From Helichrysum umbraculigerum (lineage: Eukaryota > Streptophyta > Magnoliopsida > Asterales > Asteraceae): 64,000 nucleotides of DNA. The notes below the pieces were generated by a model. That model was not told the origin of the DNA and searched no databases. It saw only the letters and a list, made by a program, of their open reading frames with translations. Both the position numbers and the translations under genes were made by a program. Where the stretch lies: positions 64,622,559-64,686,558 of the forward strand of contig CATIUR010000001.1 of the NCBI GenBank assembly GCA_949592205.1, given 5' to 3'. Of this stretch, positions 55,905 to 64,000 are shown piece by piece; positions within the stretch are counted from its first letter, which is position 1; the number at the start of each line of letters is the position of its first letter.

Positions 55905-56194
55905 GATTCTTCAATAAAAGAAATGAAGATACATGAGATTTTGTAGGAAAGTTGCATTTGTAATAGATGTACATGTATAAAAGCAGTAATACATGACATC
56001 AACATGGGAAAATGACAATTAATATGAGTTGAAACAACAAGGAATATTTGATAGCTAATATGAGTTCAAAGGTTACATCCTATGGATGTATTACAAAAGG
56101 CGTCGGGAATTGTTACATCCGACCAAATTATAGAGTAGCGCTTAGATAGTTACTAGATTACAGAATAGACTACAAGGCAAAGACTACACTAGTC
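55905..56194. other. Spacer between upstream ORF and gag
   Basis: About 290 bp without coding signal. It could hold the gag leader. Confidence 0.5.
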
Positions 56195-56680
56195 TTAACG
56201 TAGATTAATTTGTTCCATCATCGTGACAAGACGGTCCACAGTGTTTGCAAGTCTGCTAGCTTGTCGGGCGTTATCTTCTGCTAGTGCTAGTCGTTGTGTT
56301 AGTCCACGGGCATACTCTTCAGCTTCATGTGAGCGCTGTTCACATTCTTCCATCCTTTGTCGCAGAAGGGCATTTTCCACGCTTATTTCTATTACTTGGT
56401 TGCGAAGGACATCCATGTTGTTGTTTGTGGTTTCAAGGTCGTCGGAGACTTGTTCGATGCGTTCAAGGGATGTAAGTCTCCAGTTTTCGTTCGTTTCCTG
56501 CAGCACGACATCCATGGTGCGAAGTCGCTGCTCGTGTTGGTTCACCCTAGCGGCTAAGGCCGGCAAGGTGAAGTGAGTGGGGTACGGGCCAGCTCGAGGC
56601 AACCTGGCGTTCCTCCTAGCTACCCTTGGGTTCTGCGACCCGGATTGAGAGCGAGATGAATTTGATGGTGTGTTTGCCAT
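56195..56680 (-). CDS. Coiled-coil ORF upstream of gag (161 aa), function unknown
   Basis: ATG at 56680 (MANTPSNSSRSQSG) opens 161 codons ending at 56195, between the primer binding site (56993-57005) and gag (55904), same strand. The N-terminus is basic and Ser/Arg-rich (RVARRNARLPRAG). From about residue 45 it is heptad-like and charged (LERIEQVSDDLETTNNNMDV, EISVENALLRQRMEECEQ, LAEDNARQASRLANTVDRLV), so a coiled-coil dimer is likely. It has no zinc knuckle or gag core. The young chromovirus at 26189 has no such ORF, though its Gag has an N-terminal coiled coil. It might be a detached gag N-terminus or an accessory protein. I do not recognise a named family. Confidence 0.65.
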   Translation of the reverse strand: MANTPSNSSRSQSGSQNPRVARRNARLPRAGPYPTHFTLPALAARVNQHEQRLRTMDVVLQETNENWRLTSLERIEQVSDDLETTNNNMDVLRNQVIEISVENALLRQRMEECEQRSHEAEEYARGLTQRLALAEDNARQASRLANTVDRLVTMMEQINLR

Positions 56681-56992
56681 TTCTGAGACAAAACGTCAGT
56701 AAGATTGAGGCCTATATTCATATAGCTCCTATATAATATAGCCTATTGAGTGTCTAGCATAAACATGTTTAAGTCTCGTTTCTCTCGAGGTCAGAGTCTT
56801 CTATTGTACCCTGTTCAGCCATAACTACTTTCAGATCTTACATCATCCTTGCTTAATTGTACATAGTTGATTAGGCTATGTTAAATTAAACTCGTATGAT
56901 GTAATCACTGAACCAGTTATACCTAATAAGGAATACCGCCTAATGGTCATAGTCTAGGTCCACTAAATGCAACCTAGTTCACTATAACCTTA
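56681..56992. other. Leader of the chromovirus
   Basis: About 310 bp between the primer binding site and the upstream ORF, where a packaging signal would be expected. No specific motif recognised. Confidence 0.4.
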
Positions 56993-57005
56993 GGCTCTGA
57001 TACCA
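56993..57005 (-). other. Primer binding site, tRNA-iMet
   Basis: TGGTATCAGAGCC on the minus strand, 3 nt after the LTR end at 57009. Confidence 0.92.
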
Positions 57006-57008
57006 ATC

Positions 57009-57604
57009 TGTAACACCCCCAAATTTGATGATTTGCGGAAGCTTGATTTGGGTGTTACTAATCAATAACAAAGCACAAAGATATATAGTAAACGACTCTA
57101 TATGCGTCGTTTTAACAAAATATATTGATAACTGAAATGTTTACAACATTAAAAGCTTTACATAGCTCGAGTTTAAATGAAAAGGAGATTTCAGTACATA
57201 AGTACTTGTACAAAATATACTAATGCAAGAAAATCTCAATCGTCTGTATGCTGACTCGAGCTAAAGTCCTGAAGCAGAAACATCCTACTGCTTGGTACCT
57301 GCGATACATGCTAAAAGGTCAGCTAAAAGCTGGTGAGCTCACAGGTTTGAAATCAAGTAATATATTATGAACCGCAAGATTTAAATAATGAATTGCATCC
57401 AGCAATTTAATGATAGTAATCGTGTATACAGCCATGAGCACATAGTTGAGCTTAACTCGAGGGCCGGGTCCCCTATAGAGAATTCCGGGCGAGGTTGCCT
57501 CCACGAATGCCTAGTCCACATTCGTCTTCCCAAATATTAGTACGTCCGTTTACCCGGTTAGTGCTTGCTAACCCGGACGAGGTGGGTCAATCCTATATGG
57601 TACC
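57009..57604 (-). repeat. 5' LTR of the chromovirus, partial
   Basis: Matches 48965-49560 with about two differences (ACGATTC/ACGACTC; CCTAATCC/CCTAGTCC). Cut after GGTACC by the Sirevirus LTR. The remainder should lie beyond the right edge. Confidence 0.92.
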
Positions 57605-58149
57605 TGATGATCCCAGCTAGAGATCTTAGTATGTATTACTTTGATTGATTATTAATAAGCTTGCGGAATAGTTTATTAATAACTTGAAGAACAAACTTGT
57701 GTATAACAGAATATCTAACCAAAAGCTTCAATATTATTAACAATAATACGAACACACAATTTGTGTTAGGGTTTACAACCTTGAAGCTAATAACTAGAAT
57801 GAATTCGTCACCCTCTAGGGTTTTACAGGATCTCTATTTATAACATATAGAGTCCTTTACAGAATCAAACCATTATGGAATCATATCTATTCCATAATTC
57901 TCTCTATTCAACTATATCTAACCAACAGTGGTTATCTATATCACTAACAGGGGTAGTACTCGTATATTATCAACAGTGGTTGAGTACTTAATACAAAATG
58001 CAAACTACACACTAACAGTGGCACTGTTAGACAAACTACTTGACAGCGGCAGCTACTAACTAGCAGTGGCAACTACTAACAGTGGTAGTACTTCTAACAG
58101 CGGCACAATACTTGTATTCTGAGCAAATCTAGCAGTGTCTCAGTTCTCA
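57605..58149 (-). repeat. 3' LTR of the Sirevirus
   Basis: 545 bp with TG...CA ends on the minus strand. A word array fills 57920-58140. No ORF. Confidence 0.85.
57920..58140 (-). repeat. LTR word array, AACAGTGGCA type
   Basis: About nine words in plus orientation: AACAGTGGTTA, AACAGGGGTA, AACAGTGGTT, AACAGTGGCA, GACAGCGGCA, AGCAGTGGCA, AACAGTGGTA, AACAGCGGCA and AGCAGTG. The base after CAG alternates T, C or G. Spacers 6-25 bp. Confidence 0.9.
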
Positions 58150-58168
58150 ACAATCTCCCCCTAAACTT
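58150..58168 (-). other. Polypurine tract of the Sirevirus
   Basis: AAGTTTAGGGGGAGATTGT on the minus strand, abutting the 3' LTR. Confidence 0.82.
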
Positions 58169-58194
58169 GATCATTCAGAGTAATGATTCAAGTT

Positions 58195-61100
58195 TCAATC
58201 CTTCTTTTCTTCTTCTATCTCCTTCATCGTTTGCCTCTTATGCAGTTGATTGAACACCATGTATAAAGCTCTGTAAGCTCCTTCAGTAATGATGGTTGTA
58301 GATAACTTCAAATCAACCAATCTATTCAGCAGCCCTGTTCCCAGCACATAGTGTCGATCATCAAACATGTAGATCACCTGCCCATTGTTAAATACTACCA
58401 TGTGTACTCCAGCTCTGGCAAAATATCTCCAGGTTATAACCCTTTGATGACAGTGAAAGAATAAGTGATACATGCTGGCTGGTTCAAACATGCTTTGCAA
58501 TAACTCCATCATTTGTCTTTCAATCACAGCCTCAGAGTTCTTTCTATTCCTGATTCTGCTCACTTGATACAACTCCATAAGATCATCTCTTGTACAGATT
58601 CTGAGCAAATCAATCATACTCCCAACATGGTCATCAAATCCTCTTTCCCTTTCAATCTTGATCTCAAGGATCATTTTTCTGAAACCATAATCAATTGCTA
58701 CTCCTTCCCAATTTATAATTCTAGCCTTTCTTGGTCCTTCAGAAATCTCCTTGCTATCAGTCAGAATCTTGATTCTCTTTTTCAGCTCTGGATCAAATCT
58801 TGGAATGTCAGGAATAACATTGTCTTTAGAAATCTGATTTTTCCATGAATTTCTTCTGACTTCATTCTGCTTATCCTCTAAGGCTTTCTCTGCTGCCTCA
58901 GCAGCTGCTTTTTCTCTTCTTTCTTCTTCTTCTTTCAAAAACTGTACCATTTCCCTATCTGCCTTTTCTTTCTTCTCCTTCATCAATGCATTCAAATGCC
59001 TATTCTCTTCCAATTTCTTGGTCCACTCATCATCTCTTCCCATATACCTATCATATGCCTGTTCCAGCTTCTGCATATTCCATCCTTTAACAATTTTAGC
59101 TGGGGCATAATTATCAGACAGAGCATTGATCATTTGTCTTCTCCTTTCAGCATATGGTAAAGGTTTACTCCTCTTCTTGGCTAATTCCTCTTGCTTTTTC
59201 TTTCTAGCCCTTTCCTCATTTGACCTTTTCATCAACAAAAATCCAGAAGATAACTCTTCCTCTTCATTACCTTTCTTCTTCTTTAAATAATCATGAACTC
59301 TCTGAGCAGGAAGCTTTAATCCTTGTGCAGTCTTTTCTTTAACAATCTCTACAGCTTTCTGTGTAATAGTCACTACACTCAGATCATCCAAAATCATTTT
59401 AACATCATCACCCTCTTCTTCAGCTTTAGCTTCTGCAGCTCTCCTTATCAACCTTTCCCTTTCTTCTACTTGCATCCTTAGCATATCATGAGACTCAAGA
59501 TGAGGTTCTTTAATTTCTTTCACTTTTGATTTTTCTTTTAACTTTCCTTTACCTTTGTCTTTTGGATCAATCACAGGCAATTTAGACTCAGGCTTGAGTG
59601 GTGAAGTTGGTTCTCTTATTGTAACAGGTACCTCTCTTGGTCTTGTTGTTGTGGTAGTTGTGGCAGGGGTTGATATGACAGCAGTGGTGATTGGTGTATC
59701 AACAGTGGTAGGTGTTGGTGTACTAACAGGGGTAGATGTAACAGTGGTAGTGTTAGTGTTGACAGTGGTTGAAATTGTGACAACAGTGGTAGAAGTTTTG
59801 ACAGGGGATAAAGTATTAGTTGGCTTTCTTCTGGGAATAGATTTCTTTCTTGTAAAGGTCTGCAACTTCTTCTCTTCATCAATTGACTTTGATTGCTCCC
59901 CCTTAATCTCAACTTCTCCTTCTTTCATCTCTTTTTCAACATCATCAACCACCTCATACACTGGCCTATCACTGAAACTGACTCTTTTCTTATTTTCCAG
60001 GTTAGCACCCATCACATCCCAAAAATATAATCTAAGTGCAGCTTTCTCAGGCAACCCTTTATTCAATGGAAATACCTGATAAACTGTTTCATCTGTTTCA
60101 TCAGTCTGCTCTGCTCCTGCACCATCACTTGTATTAACATTTTCAGAAGAATCTTCACTAGTATATACCACCATTCTTCTGTCATCTGCAGCATTTACCA
60201 TCTCATCATCTAAACTTTCATGTATCACATAATCAGAGACATTGAGCTCCTCCTCAGCCTTATCCCTGCTCTGCACATAATCATCATCTTTATCATCAAA
60301 CACTAACTCCACAGTGTCTTCTGATTGTGCCTCATTATGCTCACATATATCCATCTCAACTGTATTATCATCAAGCTCAAGCACCTCTGTAGCTGCAGAA
60401 TCATCATGCATCTCATCAATATTTATCATTGCTCCACTCATATCATCATCATCATCATCATCACCTGCTTTTCTTGAACCATCATCTTCAGGCATATTAT
60501 CATCATCTGCTTTCTTCTCCCCCTTGCCTGAAGATTCCTTTAACTTATTCGCAGGTAGAAGAATATTGTTGACAGCCTCCTCAAGCATTACCAATCTATT
60601 CTGCACATCAAGCAACTCTGCCTTCTGATGATCAATGATCTCCTTCTGCTTAGCAATTAACTCATCCTGAGCTTGAATTTTCTGTTGAGCCTCTTTTCTG
60701 TAAGCCCTTTCCCTCTCATATTTGCTCCACAGTTTATTGATATCATGTACAAGATAGGAAATCGTTTTTTTATCAGTATCACTAGGCTCATCAACATTAG
60801 AGTGTGACCTCTTAGTTGAATCCTTGCCCACATCTGCCACTGCAGATGTCCCTTGGTTATTGGTACTGGGACCTACATTTGAATCATCAACCATAGGTTC
60901 ATCAAACATAGTTGCCTCTGGTTGGGTCTGATTAATGTTACCACTATCCTGCCCTGCCAGTGGGCTAGAAACAGTAGTGGCAGCCCTTCCAGAATGAACA
61001 TTTTCATCAAGTATGTTCACCTGTTGTGTTGGGACAGTTGACTGAGACTGTGGAGAAACAGGAATCTCCATAGCCTGTGTAGCCTTCTTGGATTTCTTGG

Positions 61101-62025
61101 CTTTAGATTGGGTAGGCTGTTTGTTCCCTTGTTTTCTTTTGATGCCACCTCCTGATGTGTGTTCAGAACCAACTTGTGTTGTTGGTCTGTCATCATTTGG
61201 TCCAGATGGTGTTGGTAATACACCACCAGTGGCAGAAGGAGTAACTAGCATTGTAGAAAATAATGCAGTTTCCTTCTTAGAAAAAACATTCTGATACTGA
61301 TTCATAGCCTTAATAGTCCTCAAAGATAGAGTAGAACTAACAATCACACTATCCTCTGCTGGCAGATTTGACAATTGATTATTCAATAAAAGCTGAACAA
61401 ATCTAGGGTACATAACGAATGTATCACCCTTTACATTCCTAACCATATTATCTAAGATAAATCTAGATATATTAAATTTAATACCCTGTGCCAAGCAGAT
61501 AATAGGATATGCAATAGTAGAACTAAATTCATTAAAACTAGTTCTCTTTTGAGACAAACATACCAGAAAAGTATGAATGTAGAACTTCCATTGAGGACAA
61601 AACCATGACTTCAAGAAAGTATATTCTGATCTTGTCTTTCCTGAACCTTCATACCCCATATCCATAATGCCTTTAAACAAATCTTCTCTCGATAATTCCA
61701 GAATTCCACCTTCATCATCAAACTGTAAAAGCTCTCTTAAAACAATCTCAGTAACCATTACCTTCTTACCCTTGACAGTGGAATGAATGTGAGTAATGCC
61801 ATTAACATTCCCTTCCTTTGCATTCTGCCAGAATTCTTGAATATGCGATCGAATTAATCGTGGACAAACAGTAAGGGCATGTGTAACTGGACAATTACTC
61901 AAGAAATCAATAATAGGGTGAAAATACTCATCGGCAAGTTCTTTATTCAAGAAAGCCCTCATATTGTGTTCAGAATGAACACTTAGCGTAGAATGATCAG
62001 AATCAGATGACAATGAAGATGCCAT
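58195..62025 (-). CDS. Sirevirus env-like ORF, 1276 aa
   Basis: Uninterrupted frame from ATG 62025 (MASSLSSDSDHSTLSVH), on the same strand as pol and downstream of it. The N-terminal 220 residues contain the pattern IQEFWQNAKEG, then VKGKKVMVTEIVLRELL and FDDEGGI, which I associate with the extra ORF of composite Sireviruses. The middle holds a coiled coil (about 430-500), acidic runs (about 520-640), a Ser/Thr/Pro-rich stretch (about 740-800; TPVSTPTPTTVDTP), then Lys/Glu-rich helices (about 920-1070). The last 200 residues are a conserved-looking globular part (MYHLFFHCHQRVITWRYFA). No signal peptide or clear membrane span is visible, so 'envelope' is a family label only. At about twice the usual 500-700 residues it is long. 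Intact and apparently translatable. Confidence 0.75.
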   Translation of the reverse strand: MASSLSSDSDHSTLSVHSEHNMRAFLNKELADEYFHPIIDFLSNCPVTHALTVCPRLIRSHIQEFWQNAKEGNVNGITHIHSTVKGKKVMVTEIVLRELLQFDDEGGILELSREDLFKGIMDMGYEGSGKTRSEYTFLKSWFCPQWKFYIHTFLVCLSQKRTSFNEFSSTIAYPIICLAQGIKFNISRFILDNMVRNVKGDTFVMYPRFVQLLLNNQLSNLPAEDSVIVSSTLSLRTIKAMNQYQNVFSKKETALFSTMLVTPSATGGVLPTPSGPNDDRPTTQVGSEHTSGGGIKRKQGNKQPTQSKAKKSKKATQAMEIPVSPQSQSTVPTQQVNILDENVHSGRAATTVSSPLAGQDSGNINQTQPEATMFDEPMVDDSNVGPSTNNQGTSAVADVGKDSTKRSHSNVDEPSDTDKKTISYLVHDINKLWSKYERERAYRKEAQQKIQAQDELIAKQKEIIDHQKAELLDVQNRLVMLEEAVNNILLPANKLKESSGKGEKKADDDNMPEDDGSRKAGDDDDDDDMSGAMINIDEMHDDSAATEVLELDDNTVEMDICEHNEAQSEDTVELVFDDKDDDYVQSRDKAEEELNVSDYVIHESLDDEMVNAADDRRMVVYTSEDSSENVNTSDGAGAEQTDETDETVYQVFPLNKGLPEKAALRLYFWDVMGANLENKKRVSFSDRPVYEVVDDVEKEMKEGEVEIKGEQSKSIDEEKKLQTFTRKKSIPRRKPTNTLSPVKTSTTVVTISTTVNTNTTTVTSTPVSTPTPTTVDTPITTAVISTPATTTTTTRPREVPVTIREPTSPLKPESKLPVIDPKDKGKGKLKEKSKVKEIKEPHLESHDMLRMQVEERERLIRRAAEAKAEEEGDDVKMILDDLSVVTITQKAVEIVKEKTAQGLKLPAQRVHDYLKKKKGNEEEELSSGFLLMKRSNEERARKKKQEELAKKRSKPLPYAERRRQMINALSDNYAPAKIVKGWNMQKLEQAYDRYMGRDDEWTKKLEENRHLNALMKEKKEKADREMVQFLKEEEERREKAAAEAAEKALEDKQNEVRRNSWKNQISKDNVIPDIPRFDPELKKRIKILTDSKEISEGPRKARIINWEGVAIDYGFRKMILEIKIERERGFDDHVGSMIDLLRICTRDDLMELYQVSRIRNRKNSEAVIERQMMELLQSMFEPASMYHLFFHCHQRVITWRYFARAGVHMVVFNNGQVIYMFDDRHYVLGTGLLNRLVDLKLSTTIITEGAYRALYMVFNQLHKRQTMKEIEEEKKD

Positions 62026-62385
62026 TGATGTAATTGATGAACGAACGAAGAGTGAATTACAATAAACAACTCAAAGCGAGAGCGATTATTGAAGGGTTTT
62101 GAAAATTTTGAAAGCGTAATTGAAAAAGTGAAGTATTTGAGTATTTATTTGATGACAGTGCCAAGCCCTAAAAATAGAACTAGCAGTGGCACTGCTGGTT
62201 ATACCCAACAGGGGCACAATTTACAAACAAACCCAACAGGGGTACCTCACTTGGTCAATTTATAGTCAACCCTTTCTAACCATCTAACAAAGCTAGCAGC
62301 GGCTGATAGTCTAGCAGGGGCATCCGACAAAGGAAACGCCAACTTAGAACTAACAGGGGCATAAACTTATCTTAGTTAGACAACG

Positions 62386-62421
<36 letters not shown>

Positions 62422-62674
62422 AAAAAAATAAGAAGAAACAAATAAAACATTAAATTCCAGCTCAAGTGATGTCTCTTGACAGTGGCTGAAACCCGCAATA
62501 TTAAACTAAGAAAAACAACTAGCAGGGGTTAAATTACACACATATACAGCAGGGGTTTAAAATACATTGACAGTGGCACCATCTGTTATCATGATGAAGC
62601 TAACAGTGGCAACACCTGACCCTGTCACATACAATATATTTTACCCCTGTTAGTATCAAATCCAGACCAAAACA
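62026..62674 (-). repeat. Spacer between pol and env-like ORF, word array
   Basis: About 650 bp with 13 copies of the Sirevirus word (AGCAGTGGCA, AACAGGGGCA, AACAGGGGTA, AGCAGCGGC, GACAGTGGC and variants) between 62150 and 62650. It also holds a T31 run (62388-62418). It probably carries the promoter or splice acceptor of the env-like mRNA. Confidence 0.85.
62388..62418. repeat. Poly(T)/poly(A) run
   Basis: 31 consecutive T on the plus strand. Confidence 0.95.
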
Positions 62675-64000
62675 CTACGTGAGATTGATCATACCAATAT
62701 TAGTTATCAAAAATGTAAATCTTCCTACATCAAATGCTTTTGTAAAAAGATCTGCAAGTTGATTATCAGTATGAATTTTAAAAATATGAATCAATCTTTT
62801 ATCATAACAATCTCGTATAAAATGATATCTGATCTCAATGTGTTTGGTTTTTGAATGCTTAACTGGATTCTGAATGATACTAATAGCAGAAGTATTATCA
62901 ATATAAATAGGAGTGTTCATGAAAGTCAAACCATAATCCAGCATTTGATTCTGAATCCAAAGAACCTGTGCACAGCAACTTGATGCTGCAACATATTCTG
63001 CTTCTGCTGTAGAAGTGGAAACCGTGGTCTGCTTTTTACATTGCCATGACACTAATCTATTTCCAAGAAATTGACATCCTCCACTGGTGGATTTTCGATC
63101 CATGTTCTCACCACCATAGTCACTATCTGTGAAAGCCTTAAGCTCAAAATCTGATCCTTTAGCATACCAACGTCCCAAATCAGGTTGACCTTTCAAGTAT
63201 CTAAAGATCCGTTTTACAGCATACATGTGTGACTGCTTTGGATTGGTTTGATACCTAGCACAAAGACACACTGCAAACATAATGTCAGGTCTAGATGAAG
63301 TTAAATACATCAAAGAACCAATCATTGACCTGTACAAGTGCACATCTACTTCTTCTCCATCAGGATCAGAAGTAAGATGTTTGTGTGCCTCCATAGGAGT
63401 GCTAGCTATCTTCCCATCTTTATAACCAAATTTATTCAGAATATCCTGCACATACTTTCCTTGGTTAATAAAGATTCCATCTGACTTCTGTTTAACCTGC
63501 AATCCTAAAAAGAAAGTGAGTTCACCCATGGAACTCATCTTGAATTTCTTATGCATTAAACTCTCAAACTCTCTGCACAATGAGTCCCTAGTTGAACCAA
63601 AAATAATATCATCAACATAAACCTGTACCAACAATATATCTCTCTGAACCCTCTTGGTAAACAAAGTCTTGTCAATAGTACCTCTCTTGAATCCATTCTT
63701 GAGAAGATACTCGGATAGTGTATCATACCAAGCTCTTGGTGCTTGATGTAGCCCATACAACGCTTTCTTCAATCTGCACACTCTATCTGGATATGTTGGA
63801 TCTTCAAACCCTGGTGGTTGGCATACATACACCTCATCATCAATTAGACCATGAAGAAAAGCACTCTTCACATCCATTTGATAAACTTTGAAATCCTGAT
63901 AAGATGCATAAGCTAAAAATAACCTAATAGCTTCTATTCTAGCAACAGGAGCAAAAACATCATCATAATCTATGCCTTCTTCCTGTGTATACCCTTGTGC
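62675..64000 (-). CDS. Ty1/copia Pol, reverse transcriptase and RNase H (N-terminus outside window)
   Basis: Frame open from the right edge to the TAG at 62675-62677, 441 codons. It starts inside the reverse transcriptase (GYTQEEGIDYDDVFAPVARI) and includes MDVKSAFLHG, LYGLHQAPRAWYDTL, the catalytic YVDDIIFGS and FFLGLQVKQ. The RNase H part follows: FTDSDYGG, KSTSGGCQFLG, STAEAEYVAAS, YIDNTSAI, TKHIEIRYHFIRD and LADLFTKAFD. The wording is typical of SIRE/Maximus copia elements, in line with the env-like ORF downstream. Integrase, protease and gag should lie to the right. No defect in the visible part. Confidence 0.93.
   Translation of the reverse strand, partial: AQGYTQEEGIDYDDVFAPVARIEAIRLFLAYASYQDFKVYQMDVKSAFLHGLIDDEVYVCQPPGFEDPTYPDRVCRLKKALYGLHQAPRAWYDTLSEYLLKNGFKRGTIDKTLFTKRVQRDILLVQVYVDDIIFGSTRDSLCREFESLMHKKFKMSSMGELTFFLGLQVKQKSDGIFINQGKYVQDILNKFGYKDGKIASTPMEAHKHLTSDPDGEEVDVHLYRSMIGSLMYLTSSRPDIMFAVCLCARYQTNPKQSHMYAVKRIFRYLKGQPDLGRWYAKGSDFELKAFTDSDYGGENMDRKSTSGGCQFLGNRLVSWQCKKQTTVSTSTAEAEYVAASSCCAQVLWIQNQMLDYGLTFMNTPIYIDNTSAISIIQNPVKHSKTKHIEIRYHFIRDCYDKRLIHIFKIHTDNQLADLFTKAFDVGRFTFLITNIGMINLT

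Larger units (their letters stand above)
48965..57604 (-). mobile_element. Ty3 chromovirus (Tekay-like), 5' LTR truncated by a Sirevirus
   Basis: The 3' LTR is 48965-51421. The 5' LTR begins at 57009 and is cut at 57604 by the next element. The shared 596 bp differ at about two sites. PBS, gag-pol and polypurine tract are in the right order on the minus strand. It sits in the Athila-type ORF X; the left flank TAATT should be the target duplication. The ends resemble the solo LTR at 23055. One stop codon interrupts gag-pol. Confidence 0.9.
57605..64000 (-). mobile_element. Sirevirus (Ty1/copia, SIRE/Maximus type), 3' part
   Basis: On the minus strand: pol (continuing past 64000), a 650-bp spacer, an env-like ORF, a polypurine tract and a 545-bp 3' LTR (57605-58149, TGAGAAC to GGGATCATCA). 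The order pol then env-like then LTR is typical of Sireviruses. It is inserted in the 5' LTR of the chromovirus (left flank GTACC). The 5' end is outside the window. Confidence 0.88.

Overview
The window is plant nuclear DNA, almost certainly from a eudicot and probably Asteraceae. The clues are intron-rich plant-type CACTA genes, a GT-AG spliced 2-oxoglutarate dioxygenase exon, chromodomain Ty3 elements, Athila-type Ty3 elements and a Sirevirus (Ty1/copia) whose pol I associate with composites. The family placement is inference. There is no bacterial organisation, no CRISPR and no complete ordinary host gene. The only host gene visible is exon 1 of an AOP-like dioxygenase (7548-7903, minus), separated from its later exons by CACTA DNA.

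Layout. 1-7255: CACTA (En/Spm) material. It holds a seven-exon TnpA-like gene (1066-3119), two blocks of subterminal repeats, a DUF4216 fragment and one intact terminus (TIR ending at 7255). A hAT-type MITE (4757-5383) and a Ty3 gag relic lie inside. 7548-11483: dioxygenase exon 1, a 300-bp foldback element, a SINE-like unit, a 1.0-kb Helitron (9903-10910) and unassigned AT-rich DNA. 11484-16799: two Athila-type LTRs (minus) flanking only 392 bp of internal sequence.

16811-36845: remains of an Athila-type element (plus) with a degraded ORF here called X, an env-like ORF, a 3' region, a polypurine tract and a 3' LTR. It was entered by a 3.2-kb solo LTR (23055-34737, target duplication TCGAG). 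That LTR was in turn entered by a young, intact chromovirus (26189-34663, target duplication CTTTG, LTRs differing at about 6 of 1872 sites).

36850-64000: a second nest. A truncated LTR, then an Athila 3' end with a broken LTR (to 41054), an LTR of the chromovirus family (41055-42728), an Athila-type element (LTR 42734-45237, then gag, protease and X to 48964), a chromovirus (48965-57604) and, inside that chromovirus's 5' LTR, a Sirevirus (57605 to past the window end) with pol and a 1276-residue env-like ORF.

Three things stand out. (1) Nearly every LTR family here carries its own array of short GC-rich, often self-complementary 'words' (for example GGCCGTACACGG, ACCCGCCGGGTA, TGCGACGT, GTGACGCA, AACAGTGGCA). 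They lie at a fixed place in the LTR, but the word differs even between related copies; in the Sirevirus the same word recurs in the LTR, in the spacer and apparently inside the coding region. (2) The Athila-type elements appear to encode gag, protease, an acidic stretch, X and an env-like protein with no reverse transcriptase or integrase between them. (3) The env-like ORF seems to have its own TATA box and leader intron. All coordinates, repeat pairings and counts were made by eye.
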